In this document: one piece after another, positions 24,075 to 34,560 of the stretch
Layout: each line of letters begins with the position of its first letter
Position numbering within the stretch: the stretch's first letter is position 1
Origin: Clarkia xantiana subsp. parviflora
Taxonomy: Eukaryota > Streptophyta > Magnoliopsida > Myrtales > Onagraceae
Direction of reading: 5' to 3'
DNA length: 64,000 nt
NCBI GenBank assembly: GCA_036873135.1
Contig: JAPTYO010000012.1
Location: forward strand, 5,464,090-5,528,089
Program-made: the position numbers and the translations under genes
Notes under the pieces: generated by a model
Databases searched by the model: none
What the model was told of the DNA's origin: nothing
Seen by the model: the letters and a program-made list of their open reading frames with translations, nothing else

Positions 24075-24626
24075 CCGACGATCTTCCTTATGAGTTGCAT
24101 AATTGTCACACATGATAGATAGATGGAATAGTAATGACAGGCCTTTCAATTGGAGAAAAGTACCAGGCCGAGAGAAAGTAAATACAAAATGTCAAAGTAT
24201 AGAGATCCTGCAAAGCTATAGATGGTTAAATAATTGTCATTTCTAGTATTTTTGGTTGATTTGGTGAAATGTTATACTGAAATAAGGGCTTTTTTTTTTC
24301 TTTTTTATTTTTTTTGCCAAAGAAGGGCTTTTTCTTGATATATTGTTACTTATAGAATAGATAGATAGATGGGGATGGGTAATCTGTGTTATGCTATGCA
24401 ACGACTCAATTTGAGGATGAAATTGATGTCAAAAGCAAAGAAAACAAAGGCCAGGTTTGGGACGGTAGATAAATGAATTATGTTTTGGGGAGCTGCTGGT
24501 TATGGAAGTTGTTACCTGGAAAAGAAATACCTGATTCATGTTCATTTGTTATCAAGTCATTTGATTCATTCTGGTTGCTTAAATGATTAAACTTTCTGGT
24601 AATATACAGTTGGGCTATTTATTTTA

Positions 24627-25158
24627 GGGTTAATAACTAAAAAACTGTCCAAGGTTTACCCTATGTTAAAATTAGGTGTCTGAAGTTTGAAATGTTAAAA
24701 TGGACTGTCCCTTGTTTCATTTTTGTTAAAATTTGGTGTCTCGGTGTGATTACTTTAGAGAAGTCAATTCCGACGAAACCGTTTGTCAAATTCGAGCTCT
24801 CATACACATTCCCTTCTCGTCATCTTGCCGGGACCGTCACCTAAAATGTTGGTCACATCCAGGCAAGTAAATCTCACTCTATTGTCCTTGGAAAATGGCT
24901 CCACACACTCTTTTAGAAACTTTTTTTTTAATATTCAATTTTTAGGTGAAATTTGACGATTTTGTGAAAAGTAAAGAGTGATGAATTATGATTGGGTTGG
25001 TGGGTTGATGAAAATGATTGAATGGAGATGAAAAGACGCACAAAGACACCAAATTTCAACAAAAATGAAACTTGGGACAGTCCATTTTAACATTTCAAAC
25101 TTCAGACACCTAATTTTAACATAGGGTAAACCTTGGACAGTTTTTTAGTTATTAATCA
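24627..25158. mobile_element. MULE-type MITE downstream of CCZ1
   Basis: Long terminal inverted repeats (over 110 bp) beginning GGGTTAATAACTAAAAAACT. The outermost three bases at the right end are diverged. Perfect 9-bp target duplication TTTATTTTA at 24618-24626 and 25159-25167. A related but truncated copy lies at 36541-37012. Confidence 0.9.
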
Positions 25159-25453
25159 TTTATTTTATCTATCTATTCATGGTAGGTACTGCAATGGAGC
25201 ATTTTCTATGGACTAGACAGAGGAGCATAGGGGAGTAGTAAGTATGTGAGACATTATGATTTCCCACTCTCTCACTCAAAGATGGATGGAGCCTGTTTAA
25301 ACTTGATACCAGTGTACTACTCTACTTGTAAATCAATTAGAATTGGGTGATAGACAGACAGACAGATTCTATATACAGAACACTAGTGCTTGGTCTCCAT
25401 TTTGGAGAATAAAGATAACATTTGGCTGCACTACTTGCTTTGCATTTGGAGGC

Positions 25454-26152
25454 GCGGGTTAAAGGGTCTTTTGGTGCCATATGTTTGGTCAAAGTTGATT
25501 TTTGGTGTCACGTGTTTTTTTTTAGGCTTTTGGTGACATATGTTTGCATTTTGTAGACTTTTGGTGCATCCGTTAGTCGACCATTAAATACTTTTATTTT
25601 ATTATGTTTAGTCCTCCAATTAATATTTCTAAATTTTACTTTTTACAATTTAGTCCTAATGTTTTCTCTGGTCACCGCCCAAGTCCATCGGCCACCACTC
25701 AAGGCCGCAGACCACCAACCAAAGCCGTCGACCACCACCCAAGACCGTTAACCACCACGATTAGAGCCGATAACCACTAATTGGGACCGGAAACCCGAAT
25801 CGGGGTCGGAGGCCGACCACCACCCAATAGGTAGTGGCCGACCCCAATTAGTGGTGGTCGACCTCAATTGGGGCCGACCGGCCCCGAATTAGTGGTTGTT
25901 GGCCTGGTGGTCGGCCCCGATTCGTGGTTTCCGGCTCCAACCATGATGGTTGGCGGCCTTGGTGGTGATCAACGGCCTTGGGTGGTCGCCGTAAAATAAT
26001 AGTATTTAATGATTAAATTTAACGGTCAACTAACGGTTGCACCAAAAGTCTACAAAATGTAAATATATGGCACCCAAAGTCTACGAAAAAAAAACATATG
26101 ACACTAAAGCCAACTTTGGCTAAATATACGGCACAAACAGACCCTTTAACCG
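25454..26152. mobile_element. MULE-type MITE with palindromic interior
   Basis: Terminal inverted repeats start with CGGGTTAAAGGGTCTTTTGG at the left and pair with the right end. The 9-bp flanks are TTTGGAGGC (25445-25453) and TTTGAAGGC (26153-26161), with one difference. The interior at about 25680-25980 is a set of GGCCGACC/GGTGGTCG inverted repeats, similar in style to the array at 11990-12745 but different in sequence. Confidence 0.82.
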
Positions 26153-26222
26153 TTTGAAGGCTGGTAGTTGTATATTATATTATATTATACTATACAACTA
26201 ATCTTCTTTTTTATATTTGTTT

Positions 26223-26742
26223 GGGAAAACAACATAAATGGTCCTCGAACTTTACACATTTTTCTATCTACGTTCTTGAACTTTAATTTTTTCTTTTGAG
26301 GTACTTGAACTCATAAAACTCATTATGTTATAGTCCTGTTGTTAAAATTTTATTACTAATTGTGGTGATAAGACGCTAATTAGACGAAAAATTGATGTTA
26401 TGGACAAGCTGACATGACATGTTTAGGGTCACATCATATTTTTCAATATATATCAATAGCTATAAAATAAATAAATGAATAAATACAGGAAAAAAACCAA
26501 AAGAACATGAAACTGAAAGACACTAAACATGATGTGACCACAAGCAATGACACGATAGCTTGTCCATGTCAATATTTTTTGCTTAATCAGCATCTAATCA
26601 CCACAATTAACAGTAAAATTTAACGACTGGACTGTAACAGAATGAATTTGATAAGTTCAAGTACATCAATAGAAAAAAATAAAGTTTAAGGACAGAGATA
26701 GAAAAATGAATAAAGTTTGAGGACTATTTATATTGTTTTCCC
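26223..26742. mobile_element. MULE-type MITE
   Basis: Begins GGGAAAACAACATAAATGGT and ends with the matching inverted repeat GTTTTCCC. Arms of about 200 bp pair imperfectly. Perfect 9-bp target duplication TATTTGTTT at 26214-26222 and 26743-26751. Confidence 0.9.
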
Positions 26743-26751
26743 TATTTGTTT

Positions 26752-27340
26752 TTATCATCCATGCAATTTTTTTCATTGTTGCAATTTAATAACTGATTTT
26801 TTAAGTTATTGTAATTTTTAAACCGTAGTAACAAAAGCTTGTTAGTATATTGCAATAATAAATAAAAATGAGATACTTAATACAATCATCTTTAAAAAGT
26901 TGTAATAATAATAAGTAAATGTTAAGTATTCAAAAGTTAATAAAGAGAAAAATAAAAAAAAGTGATTTGAAAAACTTTAAATGAAAATTGAATATTTAAA
27001 ATAAATAATTTTTTTTAATTGTTTCCCTGACTATTTTATTTATTTCATATTCTTTTATACATTATTATATCAATAAAGTTCAAATTTATCAGATTTTTTT
27101 CCTTAATTATTAACCTTTTTATTTCATATTTTTAAGAAAATACTATATTAATAAAATGCAGATTTTCCTTATTTCAGTTTGTTTTTTCAATTTTAAGTAT
27201 TTTTTATTTAATACTTTTAATAAAATAAAGAAAAATCAGTTTTCTTTTATAAATTTTAAATAATTTTTTTAATGTACTTTTTCAAAAGTTTTTAATTTTA
27301 TTTATGAGTCATCAAACTTGCAATATGGATGATTCATGAC
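26752..27340. other. AT-rich intergenic sequence
   Basis: Runs of A and T with no reading frame of note and no recognisable element. Confidence 0.6.
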
Positions 27341-27746
27341 TAGGGTATAAACGAGTTGAGTATCCGTTGAGCTCTATTTAATTAGATTAGAAAGTATTGA
27401 GCTCGAACTCAGTTGAGCTCAAATTTATGATACTCGAACTCGACATAATCGAGCTCGACTCGTAATCCTATTATACATCGTAATAAGTTATTATTTTTCA
27501 TCTCTATTTGACTCACCCGTAAGCTCATTATAATCACAATAAGTTAACATTTCTAATAACTATAATAATCGAGCTCAACTCGACTTGAACTTAAATAAAT
27601 TATTTTTATTATAAAATTCTATTAGGCTTGTGAGTATTTCGAGCAGAGTATTATCAAGCTCGATCTCGGTTCGAGAAACTCAAAAATCGACTCAAAAATT
27701 TTCGATTCGATTTTGAGATTTAACCGAGTTGATTCTTACACACCTA
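27341..27746. mobile_element. hAT-like element rich in GAGCTCGA repeats
   Basis: Ends are TAGGGTATAAACGAGTTGAG and, in reverse complement, TAGGTGTGTAAGAATCAACT, so short terminal inverted repeats are present. The interior is a run of degenerate GAGCTCGAACTCG words in both orientations, as in a common plant hAT-type MITE. The 8-bp flanks resemble each other only loosely, so the insertion is old. Confidence 0.5.
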
Positions 27747-29088
27747 ATCGTGAGTGGTCAGTAGGGCCGACAATGGTGCTGTGAAAATCAAATAACCATG
27801 GTTTTTCACACCATTTACCGCAATGATTAATCGCACCATTATGATGTGGTGCGGTTATGGTGATGAGTTTTGTACCCATAATGGTTATGGTATTAAGTCT
27901 ATAACCGCGGTTATAACCATCACAACTATATATATAATAATAATATATATTACTAATATTTATATATATATACATTATTATACTATAAGTGTAAATCCAA
28001 TTTTATAATTCTTATTCACAATTTCTACCGTTCATTCAGTCTAAATCGTCCAATCAATCTTGACTATTGATTTTTCATCCTAAATATCCGGTCTATTAAT
28101 TCTATTCCAATCTGAAAAACATAATATTGTAAAACCCACAATCTCTATTCACTTCATTTGCAATTAGTTGTGGTGCGCTATCCCTAGAATAATAGACAAC
28201 ATATCATGCATTAGCTTCTGCCCTGACAAGTCTCGCTGCTTCGCCGCCCTGCTAAGGATTGCAAGTGATAGGCGTCTGAAGAAGTGTTGTTTAATTAAGT
28301 GAAACGATGAAATTATACTTAATTTGGATTTCGTGTATGAAACATTGAATGTATGTTTATGTGTATTTCTTGTATGAAAAAAATAATGTTTTATTAGTTT
28401 AAATGATTTTGGTTAAATGGTTTCATCGTGGTGAAAAACCATGATAATAATTGTGGTGACGGTACGAAGAATCATAATCGTAGTGATAATGATACAAGTG
28501 AAAAAAAATATGATTATGGAATTAGAAGTACCATCACCATATTGGTGAGCGTGACTGCATTTTTATGCGGACCGACATTCGAATTCCCCATATCTTTCTC
28601 CAGCTCGATGGACGGTCCGGTCTGATAGCCACTGCCTGATACTATCATAGTTCTCCATAGGCAATTGCTCTCAGCAAATCTCATTCCTGATCGCCTCGAT
28701 GAAGCGATGCTAATGATAACGGTAGGTCCATGATCCAAGTTTCCCTCAAAGCTAAACATCTATTTTCCCTACAATCCACAAGCTTGATTGCCACTCATAT
28801 CCATTGGAAGATTTCTTAACAAGTGAGCTTATCTGTCACTGAAAATTTGATCATGAATTAATTGGAAGCTTCACTTTGATTTTTTTTTTTTTTTTTCTAA
28901 TCCATCAGCTGTTATTTACAGTAACAAATTTTCTCAATTAGTAAAATAGCGTCAAGCTAGAGGAGTCAAAGAAGACAGAATGATAAGAGCTGTAAGTGTA
29001 TTGAATACTCAAGACAAGCCTCGCCTTGCCAAATTCTATGATTCACAGGCCTGTTCTCGACTCTCTCTATTATTTCTGCATCTTTCCC
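27747..29088. other. Intergenic sequence with a degraded inverted repeat
   Basis: ACCATGGTTTTTCACACC near 27795 recurs inverted near 28430 (GGTGAAAAACCATGAT), and the sequence between is AT-rich. This fits an old hAT-like MITE starting TAGGGCCGACAATGGTGC at about 27765, but its right end is unclear. 28560-29088 holds no gene I recognise. Confidence 0.4.
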
Positions 29089-29851
29089 TGATGGATAAAT
29101 GTCCAATTCGGGTTCGTATTTACATTTCGGGCCTCGTAAACGTCTCAAAAATTACATCTCGGTTTAAAAACACCTCCCACGGTATCAAAACGGTCCGGAA
29201 GCGCATTTACGCGCGTCCGGACCGGACCTCCGGGTTGTGCAAAGCAATCCGGAGGTCCGGGTTGCGCGGCAATCCGGACCTCGCTGAATTGCCCAAATTC
29301 GACGAGGTCCGGATTACCTTACGGGTATCGCGCGACTACCGTATCCGCGATTACCGTTGCGTGTAGAGAAGTCAAGTTCGCACATTACCAATATGGATGA
29401 CGGTTACCGCATGATCTTGAACCGTCATCAAACCGCTCTAAAACCGGGTCCGGTCCCAAGAAAGCCTATAAATAGGAGGTCTTGGCCACCCATTTTCACA
29501 CATTCTCTCATTTGCCCAACTTTGGTATTTTGAGCTCTGACTTCTCTCTAGAAATATTCTCTCTCTAGGAATTACCTTTTTGCCCTTATAGTGACTTAAG
29601 CATCGGAGAGGGCTCCGCTAGCACCCCCCCCCCTCTCCGTGCTAGCATTGGTCCTTGGTGCAGGATCCGACGCTTGAGACACAACCATACCGAGTCACAA
29701 CCTTACCGAGTCCCAGCCTTACCGAGACACAAGCCTCATGCGGGAGCAAGCCTGAACACTCGTCAGTGGCCCAACCCCCGCCCGACGGAAGGATCACAGC
29801 CCGCACAACCACAGACGCATCCTCACGACCTTGTTCAATCCGGACGCAACA
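29089..29851 (+). repeat. 5' LTR of the gag-only element
   Basis: Begins TGATGGATAAATGTCC and ends GCAACA directly before the primer-binding site. Contains a GC-rich chain of inverted repeats at about 29187-29310, a TATA box TATAAATA at 29467-29474 in the loop of an imperfect inverted repeat (CCAAGA 29456-29461 / TCTTGG 29480-29485), a CT-rich start region, and a C-tract hairpin at 29617-29646. An ATG at 29674 lies in the LTR and is not the gag start. Confidence 0.8.
29617..29646 (+). other. C-tract hairpin in the LTR leader
   Basis: The 8-bp stem GCTAGCAC (29617-29624) / GTGCTAGC (29639-29646) closes a loop with a run of C residues and CTCTCC. The equivalent position in the other gypsy element (50110-50144) has a different stem sequence that also pairs, around the same kind of C-tract. 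Confidence 0.6.
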
Positions 29852-29868
29852 TTGGCGCCGTCTACGTG
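29852..29868 (+). other. Primer-binding site of the gag-only element
   Basis: TTGGCGCCGTCTACGTG directly after the LTR. TGGCGCCGT is the PBS type of many plant gypsy elements and complements a tRNA 3' end, probably tRNA-Asp. Complementarity weakens after the first nine to ten bases. Confidence 0.7.
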
Positions 29869-29901
29869 ATTCGAACAACAAGCTACCGTACCGCAGAAAT
29901 C

Positions 29902-32691
29902 ATGGCGAGTGATCACAACCCTCCCGAAGAGGTGAAAAACCCAAGGAAAAGGCCCGGGCGTCCCAGGAAATCCCCGGCAAACAAAAGAGCAGGAGGCCAA
30001 GCTCCAGCTGGGAGCCAGTCGGGACCCTCCCACATCCCAAGAGCTACTTCCGTAGCTTCATCCATACCGACTGACAATGTGCCCAACGCACAGCACAGAG
30101 AGCCAAGGGACAAGCATCACGCGCATCCACCCGGTTTCGAGCCAGAAATGCACGAAGATGAATCCCAAACAGAAATGCCACAAGGCGAACAAAGACCGGG
30201 GGCAAACCCGATGCCCACCGTTACTCCAGCGATGATGGCTGCGCTGGAAGAGTTACTCGCATTCCGCGAGTCTCTAAAAAACCAAGGATACGCAGCTCAG
30301 CCACCTCCGGCAAACCAACAGTATGCTGCGCCGGCAAGAGAAATGTCACAAGACACAACTCGTTATGGCAATCCTTTCCAGGGCGGGAACCAACACGCAA
30401 GATATGAACCTGCACGGTCATACACTCCTTTCCAAGGAGCCCAACAGAGGAGGAACGAAAGGCAGCCCCCATTCTACCACCTACAGCAGCCAACAAGAGA
30501 TGATCCTTTTCAGGCCACAAGCAGGGATCAATCTGACATCTACCACAACAATGATCAGCAAAATCCTTCAACAGGTTATGCTGAGCCGGTAAAAGGGTTT
30601 ACCGCCGAGATGTTAGAAGAAATGGTGGAAAAGAAGATAAAGGAAGCAAAAATGAAGGGTATGCACGCTCTTGAAGAAAGAGCATCACATCCATTCGCTG
30701 ACCACTTAGTGAACAGTCGCGTCCCAGACGCACTGCATCGAATTGGAGGGGACCTCTACCGGGGAAAAGGAGACCCAGTTGAACACGTGCAAAAGCACGA
30801 GGCCTCTCTGCTAGGCAGAACGAAGAACCCACACCATTTCGCAATGACATTTTCACAAACTCTTGCCGGGACAGCAGCGCACTGGTTCTTCTCACTGCCA
30901 TGCGGAAGTGTTACTTCATGGGCGGACCTAAAGGCCAAGTTCATTCAACGATACATGGGCGAGCGCACATTGTTGAAAGGGGCAAACGCTCTGGACGACG
31001 TCCAACAACAAAACGAAGAATCCCTTGCCGACTACTACGTCCGCTTCAATCAAAACATTTCTGACATTCAGGGAAACCTGACTGAAGGAGAAATTGTTCG
31101 AGCATTCATTCGAAACCTCGGACAAAGAGGCAATGCCCTAGCTGAAAAAATGGCAAAGCGCCCAGCGGAATCCATGGAAGAGTTAGCCGCAAGAGTCAAA
31201 GAATACATAGATCTCGAAAGATTCAGAAGCCAGAACAAGGCAAAAATCGCTGCAGCAAAGGCAAAAGATAATCCAAAGCAGAACCAACCAAAACCACACT
31301 CAAGTCGTCAACAAGGAAGAAATTGGCAACCTCAGCCGAAAAGACCCTTTCAAGGAGATTTTCAGAAGCCAAAGGAAGTAAATCTTGCCGACTGCATTCC
31401 CTTGAATGCCCCGCTATCTGTAATTTTGAAAGAAATGAAGGACGCGAATATGTGGAAGGAACCAAACAACTTCAGGAATGGCCCACTGGGAAGAGACAAG
31501 GACAAATGGTGTGAAAACCACGAGGTCTTTGGCCACGAGACTGATAGCTGTGTCAGTCTGCGTTTCCGAATTAACAACTTCGTCCTCAAAGGCGAATTGA
31601 AACAGTTTGTCGATCAAGGCAGCAAACCCCCGAGAAAGGCTCAACCAGAGTCATCAAAAAGAGGAAACAAGGGAAAAGAGAAAGTCAATGACAATCCTCC
31701 GCCAGCTAAGCGAGGTGTAATCAACGTAATACACGGAGGGCCTGCCGCCGGAGGACAAGTATCTAATGCTCGGGACATTTATGCGTCCCAAGCAGCAACA
31801 CTGCCGAAGTACGAAAAGCGCAAGCAACCTGAGCAAGAAGACACAGTCATCCAATTCTCCAGGGAAGACTTAAAGCATATCGTTTACCCCCACGATGATG
31901 CTTTGGTCATAACCATGGACATTGACGGGTACGATGTGAAAAGAATTCTTGTCGATGGTGGAAGCTCTGCTGACATTCTGCATATCAGAGTCCTGGAGAA
32001 ACTAGGAAAATCTGTCAAGGACTTGTCCCCAGGAACCTTCTCATTAGTCGGCTTCGCCGGAGTAGCTACACAACCCCTGGGTACAATCACACTTCCTTTC
32101 ATCCTTGGCCAGGGATGGAGAGCATTACATATCAACGTCACTTTCGTAGTTGTAGAATCTCTCGGAGCCTACAACGGAATCTTGGGACGAACAACGATCA
32201 ATCCCTATGTGATCGTGCCCTCCACCGTCCACCAAAAGATGAAGTTCCCAACGGAACACGGGATTGGGGAAGTGCTTAGCGATCAGATAACCGCAAGACG
32301 TTGTTACGTCAATGCCTTGAGAGCAAAGCACCAATACCATGTGGCCATGATAAATTCCTTCAAGAGGCAGAAAATTGTCGATGAAAGAAAGAAGCAACTA
32401 ATGGAACAGGCTGTTACAGTTTGGAACCAACAAAGAAGCATCCAGTTTTCACCATGGCACCAGATTTGGCTCGTTAAGCAGGGAGAAAACGAGCCAATCA
32501 TGGAATACTTCATCAGATTTGCCTCAAACGCCTCAACAGTGAAAGCAACAAGAGAAGAAGTGATAAGCATGTTCTATGCAAACATGAACGCCAAATCTTT
32601 CCTTCTCTTTGGACGAACTCATGGATGGCAAACAACAAAAACCATGGCAAATCTAAAGGATAAGCTTGAGACAGCAGTCTTATGCGAATAA
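29902..32691 (+). CDS. Gag-protease polyprotein with an unusual C-terminus
   Basis: 929 residues from the first ATG after the primer-binding site (MASDHNPPEE). The N-terminus is basic and disordered (RPGRPRKS). The retrotransposon gag core is at about residues 275-440 (HWFFSLPCGSVTSWADLKAKF, LADYYVRFNQNI). A Gag zinc-binding motif follows near residue 535 (WCENHEVFGHETDSC), then the IHGG linker and an aspartic protease with DGGSS at about 685 (RILVDGGSSADIL) and GILGRTTI further on. Where polymerase should begin, the last ~95 residues instead look like a second gag-like piece (GENEPIMEYFIRFASNA). The frame is open to a normal stop, so this is a gag-PR protein without polymerase. Gag forms the cytoplasmic virus-like particle and the protease processes the polyprotein. 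Confidence 0.85.
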   Translation: MASDHNPPEEVKNPRKRPGRPRKSPANKRAGGQAPAGSQSGPSHIPRATSVASSIPTDNVPNAQHREPRDKHHAHPPGFEPEMHEDESQTEMPQGEQRPGANPMPTVTPAMMAALEELLAFRESLKNQGYAAQPPPANQQYAAPAREMSQDTTRYGNPFQGGNQHARYEPARSYTPFQGAQQRRNERQPPFYHLQQPTRDDPFQATSRDQSDIYHNNDQQNPSTGYAEPVKGFTAEMLEEMVEKKIKEAKMKGMHALEERASHPFADHLVNSRVPDALHRIGGDLYRGKGDPVEHVQKHEASLLGRTKNPHHFAMTFSQTLAGTAAHWFFSLPCGSVTSWADLKAKFIQRYMGERTLLKGANALDDVQQQNEESLADYYVRFNQNISDIQGNLTEGEIVRAFIRNLGQRGNALAEKMAKRPAESMEELAARVKEYIDLERFRSQNKAKIAAAKAKDNPKQNQPKPHSSRQQGRNWQPQPKRPFQGDFQKPKEVNLADCIPLNAPLSVILKEMKDANMWKEPNNFRNGPLGRDKDKWCENHEVFGHETDSCVSLRFRINNFVLKGELKQFVDQGSKPPRKAQPESSKRGNKGKEKVNDNPPPAKRGVINVIHGGPAAGGQVSNARDIYASQAATLPKYEKRKQPEQEDTVIQFSREDLKHIVYPHDDALVITMDIDGYDVKRILVDGGSSADILHIRVLEKLGKSVKDLSPGTFSLVGFAGVATQPLGTITLPFILGQGWRALHINVTFVVVESLGAYNGILGRTTINPYVIVPSTVHQKMKFPTEHGIGEVLSDQITARRCYVNALRAKHQYHVAMINSFKRQKIVDERKKQLMEQAVTVWNQQRSIQFSPWHQIWLVKQGENEPIMEYFIRFASNASTVKATREEVISMFYANMNAKSFLLFGRTHGWQTTKTMANLKDKLETAVLCE

Positions 32692-32742
32692 GAACTGAGG
32701 TGGGGTACACCCCTCAGTTGGGACAAAGGAGTTCAAGCAAAA

Positions 32743-33039
32743 ATGAACAAGCAGGAAGATGCAAGCATTGATATCAACAACATCTTCACACCGCTAAACA
32801 CTGTGGCCGAAGACATTTACGTCAACCTGCTGGAAAACAAGCTCCCAAGTCCACTTGTCCCGGAGACAGCTTTCTTGGGCAGCAACATCAGAGAATGGTG
32901 CAAGTACCATAAAACTTGGGGGCACAACACAAACATGTGTCTACCACTAAGGCAGGAAATTGAAGAGTGCATCGCACTAGGAGCATTAAGGCGATTTGTT
33001 GCAACCGGCTCCGCGACATCGTCATCAAACCAGCTATAA
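32743..33039 (+). CDS. Short gag-like frame with a second zinc-type motif
   Basis: 98 residues from an ATG 51 bases after the gag-protease stop. The C-terminal half (EWCKYHKTWGHNTNMC, then IALGALRRFV) repeats the layout of the Gag zinc motif and following helix found near residue 535 of the upstream frame (WCENHEVFGHETDSC ... GELKQFV). With the gag-like end of the upstream frame, it suggests that a second gag segment from a related element replaced pol, now split by a stop. It may be a remnant rather than an expressed protein. Confidence 0.5.
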   Translation: MNKQEDASIDINNIFTPLNTVAEDIYVNLLENKLPSPLVPETAFLGSNIREWCKYHKTWGHNTNMCLPLRQEIEECIALGALRRFVATGSATSSSNQL

Positions 33040-34560
33040 TAAAGCGGGAGAAATAACTATCTTTCAGATTACTTTGCGCATTCCTAGTGTTTCTAGTATA
33101 ATCAATGTAAATACGCGCAAGTATCTAATAAAGTCAATCTACACTTTTAGGTACACATCTATCTCTTGCACGCTATTTTTGGATTAAACGCGAAGCAACA
33201 AAACTACGCGCCTATTATCTACTTCAATAATCCAAGATAATATGCCATGTGCAAGCAAAATCTATTACGCGTTATGTCAACGCTTACAATCAACAACAAC
33301 CTACTTCGAAAGGATTTGTTGAGGGCGCAACTCTTAGAAACGCTTGCAGAACCAGGCTAGTGATCCAGGGCCAAGGGATCACAGGGCGTGAACCGAACTA
33401 TACTAGGAAGGTATCTGTGTGGGTTATGTCGTCGTTTACACCAACGACAGTCGGTTCAAGGACATCGCGTCTACCGACCAGTCAGTAGAGAAGGCATGAT
33501 CTCACAAGGGGTAGGTTCAAAGGGGTTACCCGTACGTATCCTTTGCAGGTATTGACCGTTGAACACAACTTTCGAGTCTAGAGCTACCGTTAGGTTTCCA
33601 ATTTCCATTCATGTGGGGGATTGTTGGACGTAAGGCCTTTTTTTGGCCTTAATGGGCTTGCCTTAGCCCATGTGAGGTGAATGGCAATTGTGTGTCAAAA
33701 TGTGGTAATAGGAATACCACACCGGCCACACTACCAATATTTGGGTAGTTTATATGGTGCAACTCATCTTATAGTAGTAATAACTTACTAGATGAAAGGC
33801 TCTCTTCACGCGCGCAGGGGGTGCAGTCGAGTGGATCGAATACCCACCCCGGTAAGCTTGGCTTGTGTGCGTGCCCGCGACGTGCGTACACGAATGTCGG
33901 TCCGGAAAGCTAGCCTTGCGCGAGTCCGGTTTTGCAAAACCGAACTGTGGTCTGTCCAGATACATTGAATCCGAAAATTTATTTTTGGTAACAGTTAAAT
34001 AAGGACATAATATATTTCGAGATTAATCTGATGTAATTAATGCGTCCAATTTTGGACAGAATTGATGTCGAAAATATTCTAATGGAATCTCGAAATTAAT
34101 GCAGCCTTGAGCCATCTGCACTATAAATAGAGACCATTCCCCCCACATTCAACACACCAATCCGAAATATCCCTCTCATATCAGTACTGCTCTCTCTTCT
34201 TCTTTACTTTCTGCGAGTCTGCTGTCAGGTGGTTCATATTGGTGTTTACTTCTAATCTGTTTGCTCAACTGTTATTCATTTACTCTGCTGTCGTCGTCGG
34301 CATCTCTTTTACAAATCCTGTTGTGTTCAGGTATTGAGTTCGGTTCGGTCAAGCGTGTTTCGTGCATAACACGATTTGACGACACTGTTGAATCCTGGGA
34401 GGTGATCGTCCCCTGTTTAAACTCCTTTGCATGACCCGAGGGTGGAGTGGGGCGAAATTGCCTTAAGGAGACCGTGTTCAGCACGGGCCTCAGTATTAAA
34501 ATCACGTTTTCGTCTTTCTCGATTTTACGTGTAATTTCGGAGTTGTTAATATCTTGCATG
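33040..34560 (+). mobile_element. 3' tail and LTR of a second, truncated LTR retrotransposon
   Basis: A purine-rich tract (GTGGGGGAT, about 33613-33621) is followed by TGTTGGACGTAAGGCC, a typical Copia-type polypurine/LTR junction, so the LTR starts near 33622. A TATAAATAG lies at about 34122 and the LTR end is probably near 34557 (CTTGCA), though this is uncertain. The LTR start is a run of palindromes (TAAGGCC/GGCCTTA, ATGGGC/GCCCAT). 33040-33621 reads like the non-coding 3' end of such an element. No coding domain or 5' LTR is present. Confidence 0.5.

Larger units (their letters stand above)
29089..33039 (+). mobile_element. Ty3/gypsy (Tat-like) element with gag-protease but no pol; 3' LTR missing
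   Basis: Order: 5' LTR 29089-29851, primer-binding site, gag-protease frame 29902-32691, short gag-like frame 32743-33039. No reverse transcriptase, RNase H or integrase is present. No second copy of the LTR occurs in the window. Sequence after about 33040 leads into the tail of a different LTR element, so the 3' part appears to be lost or replaced. The LTR start (TGATGGA) and leader motifs resemble those of the complete element at 49483-60395. Confidence 0.8.

Noticed and set aside
29674..29901. Upstream ATG extending the gag frame to 1005 residues
   Set aside because: It lies inside the 5' LTR before the primer-binding site; the first ATG after the site (29902) is the likely start.
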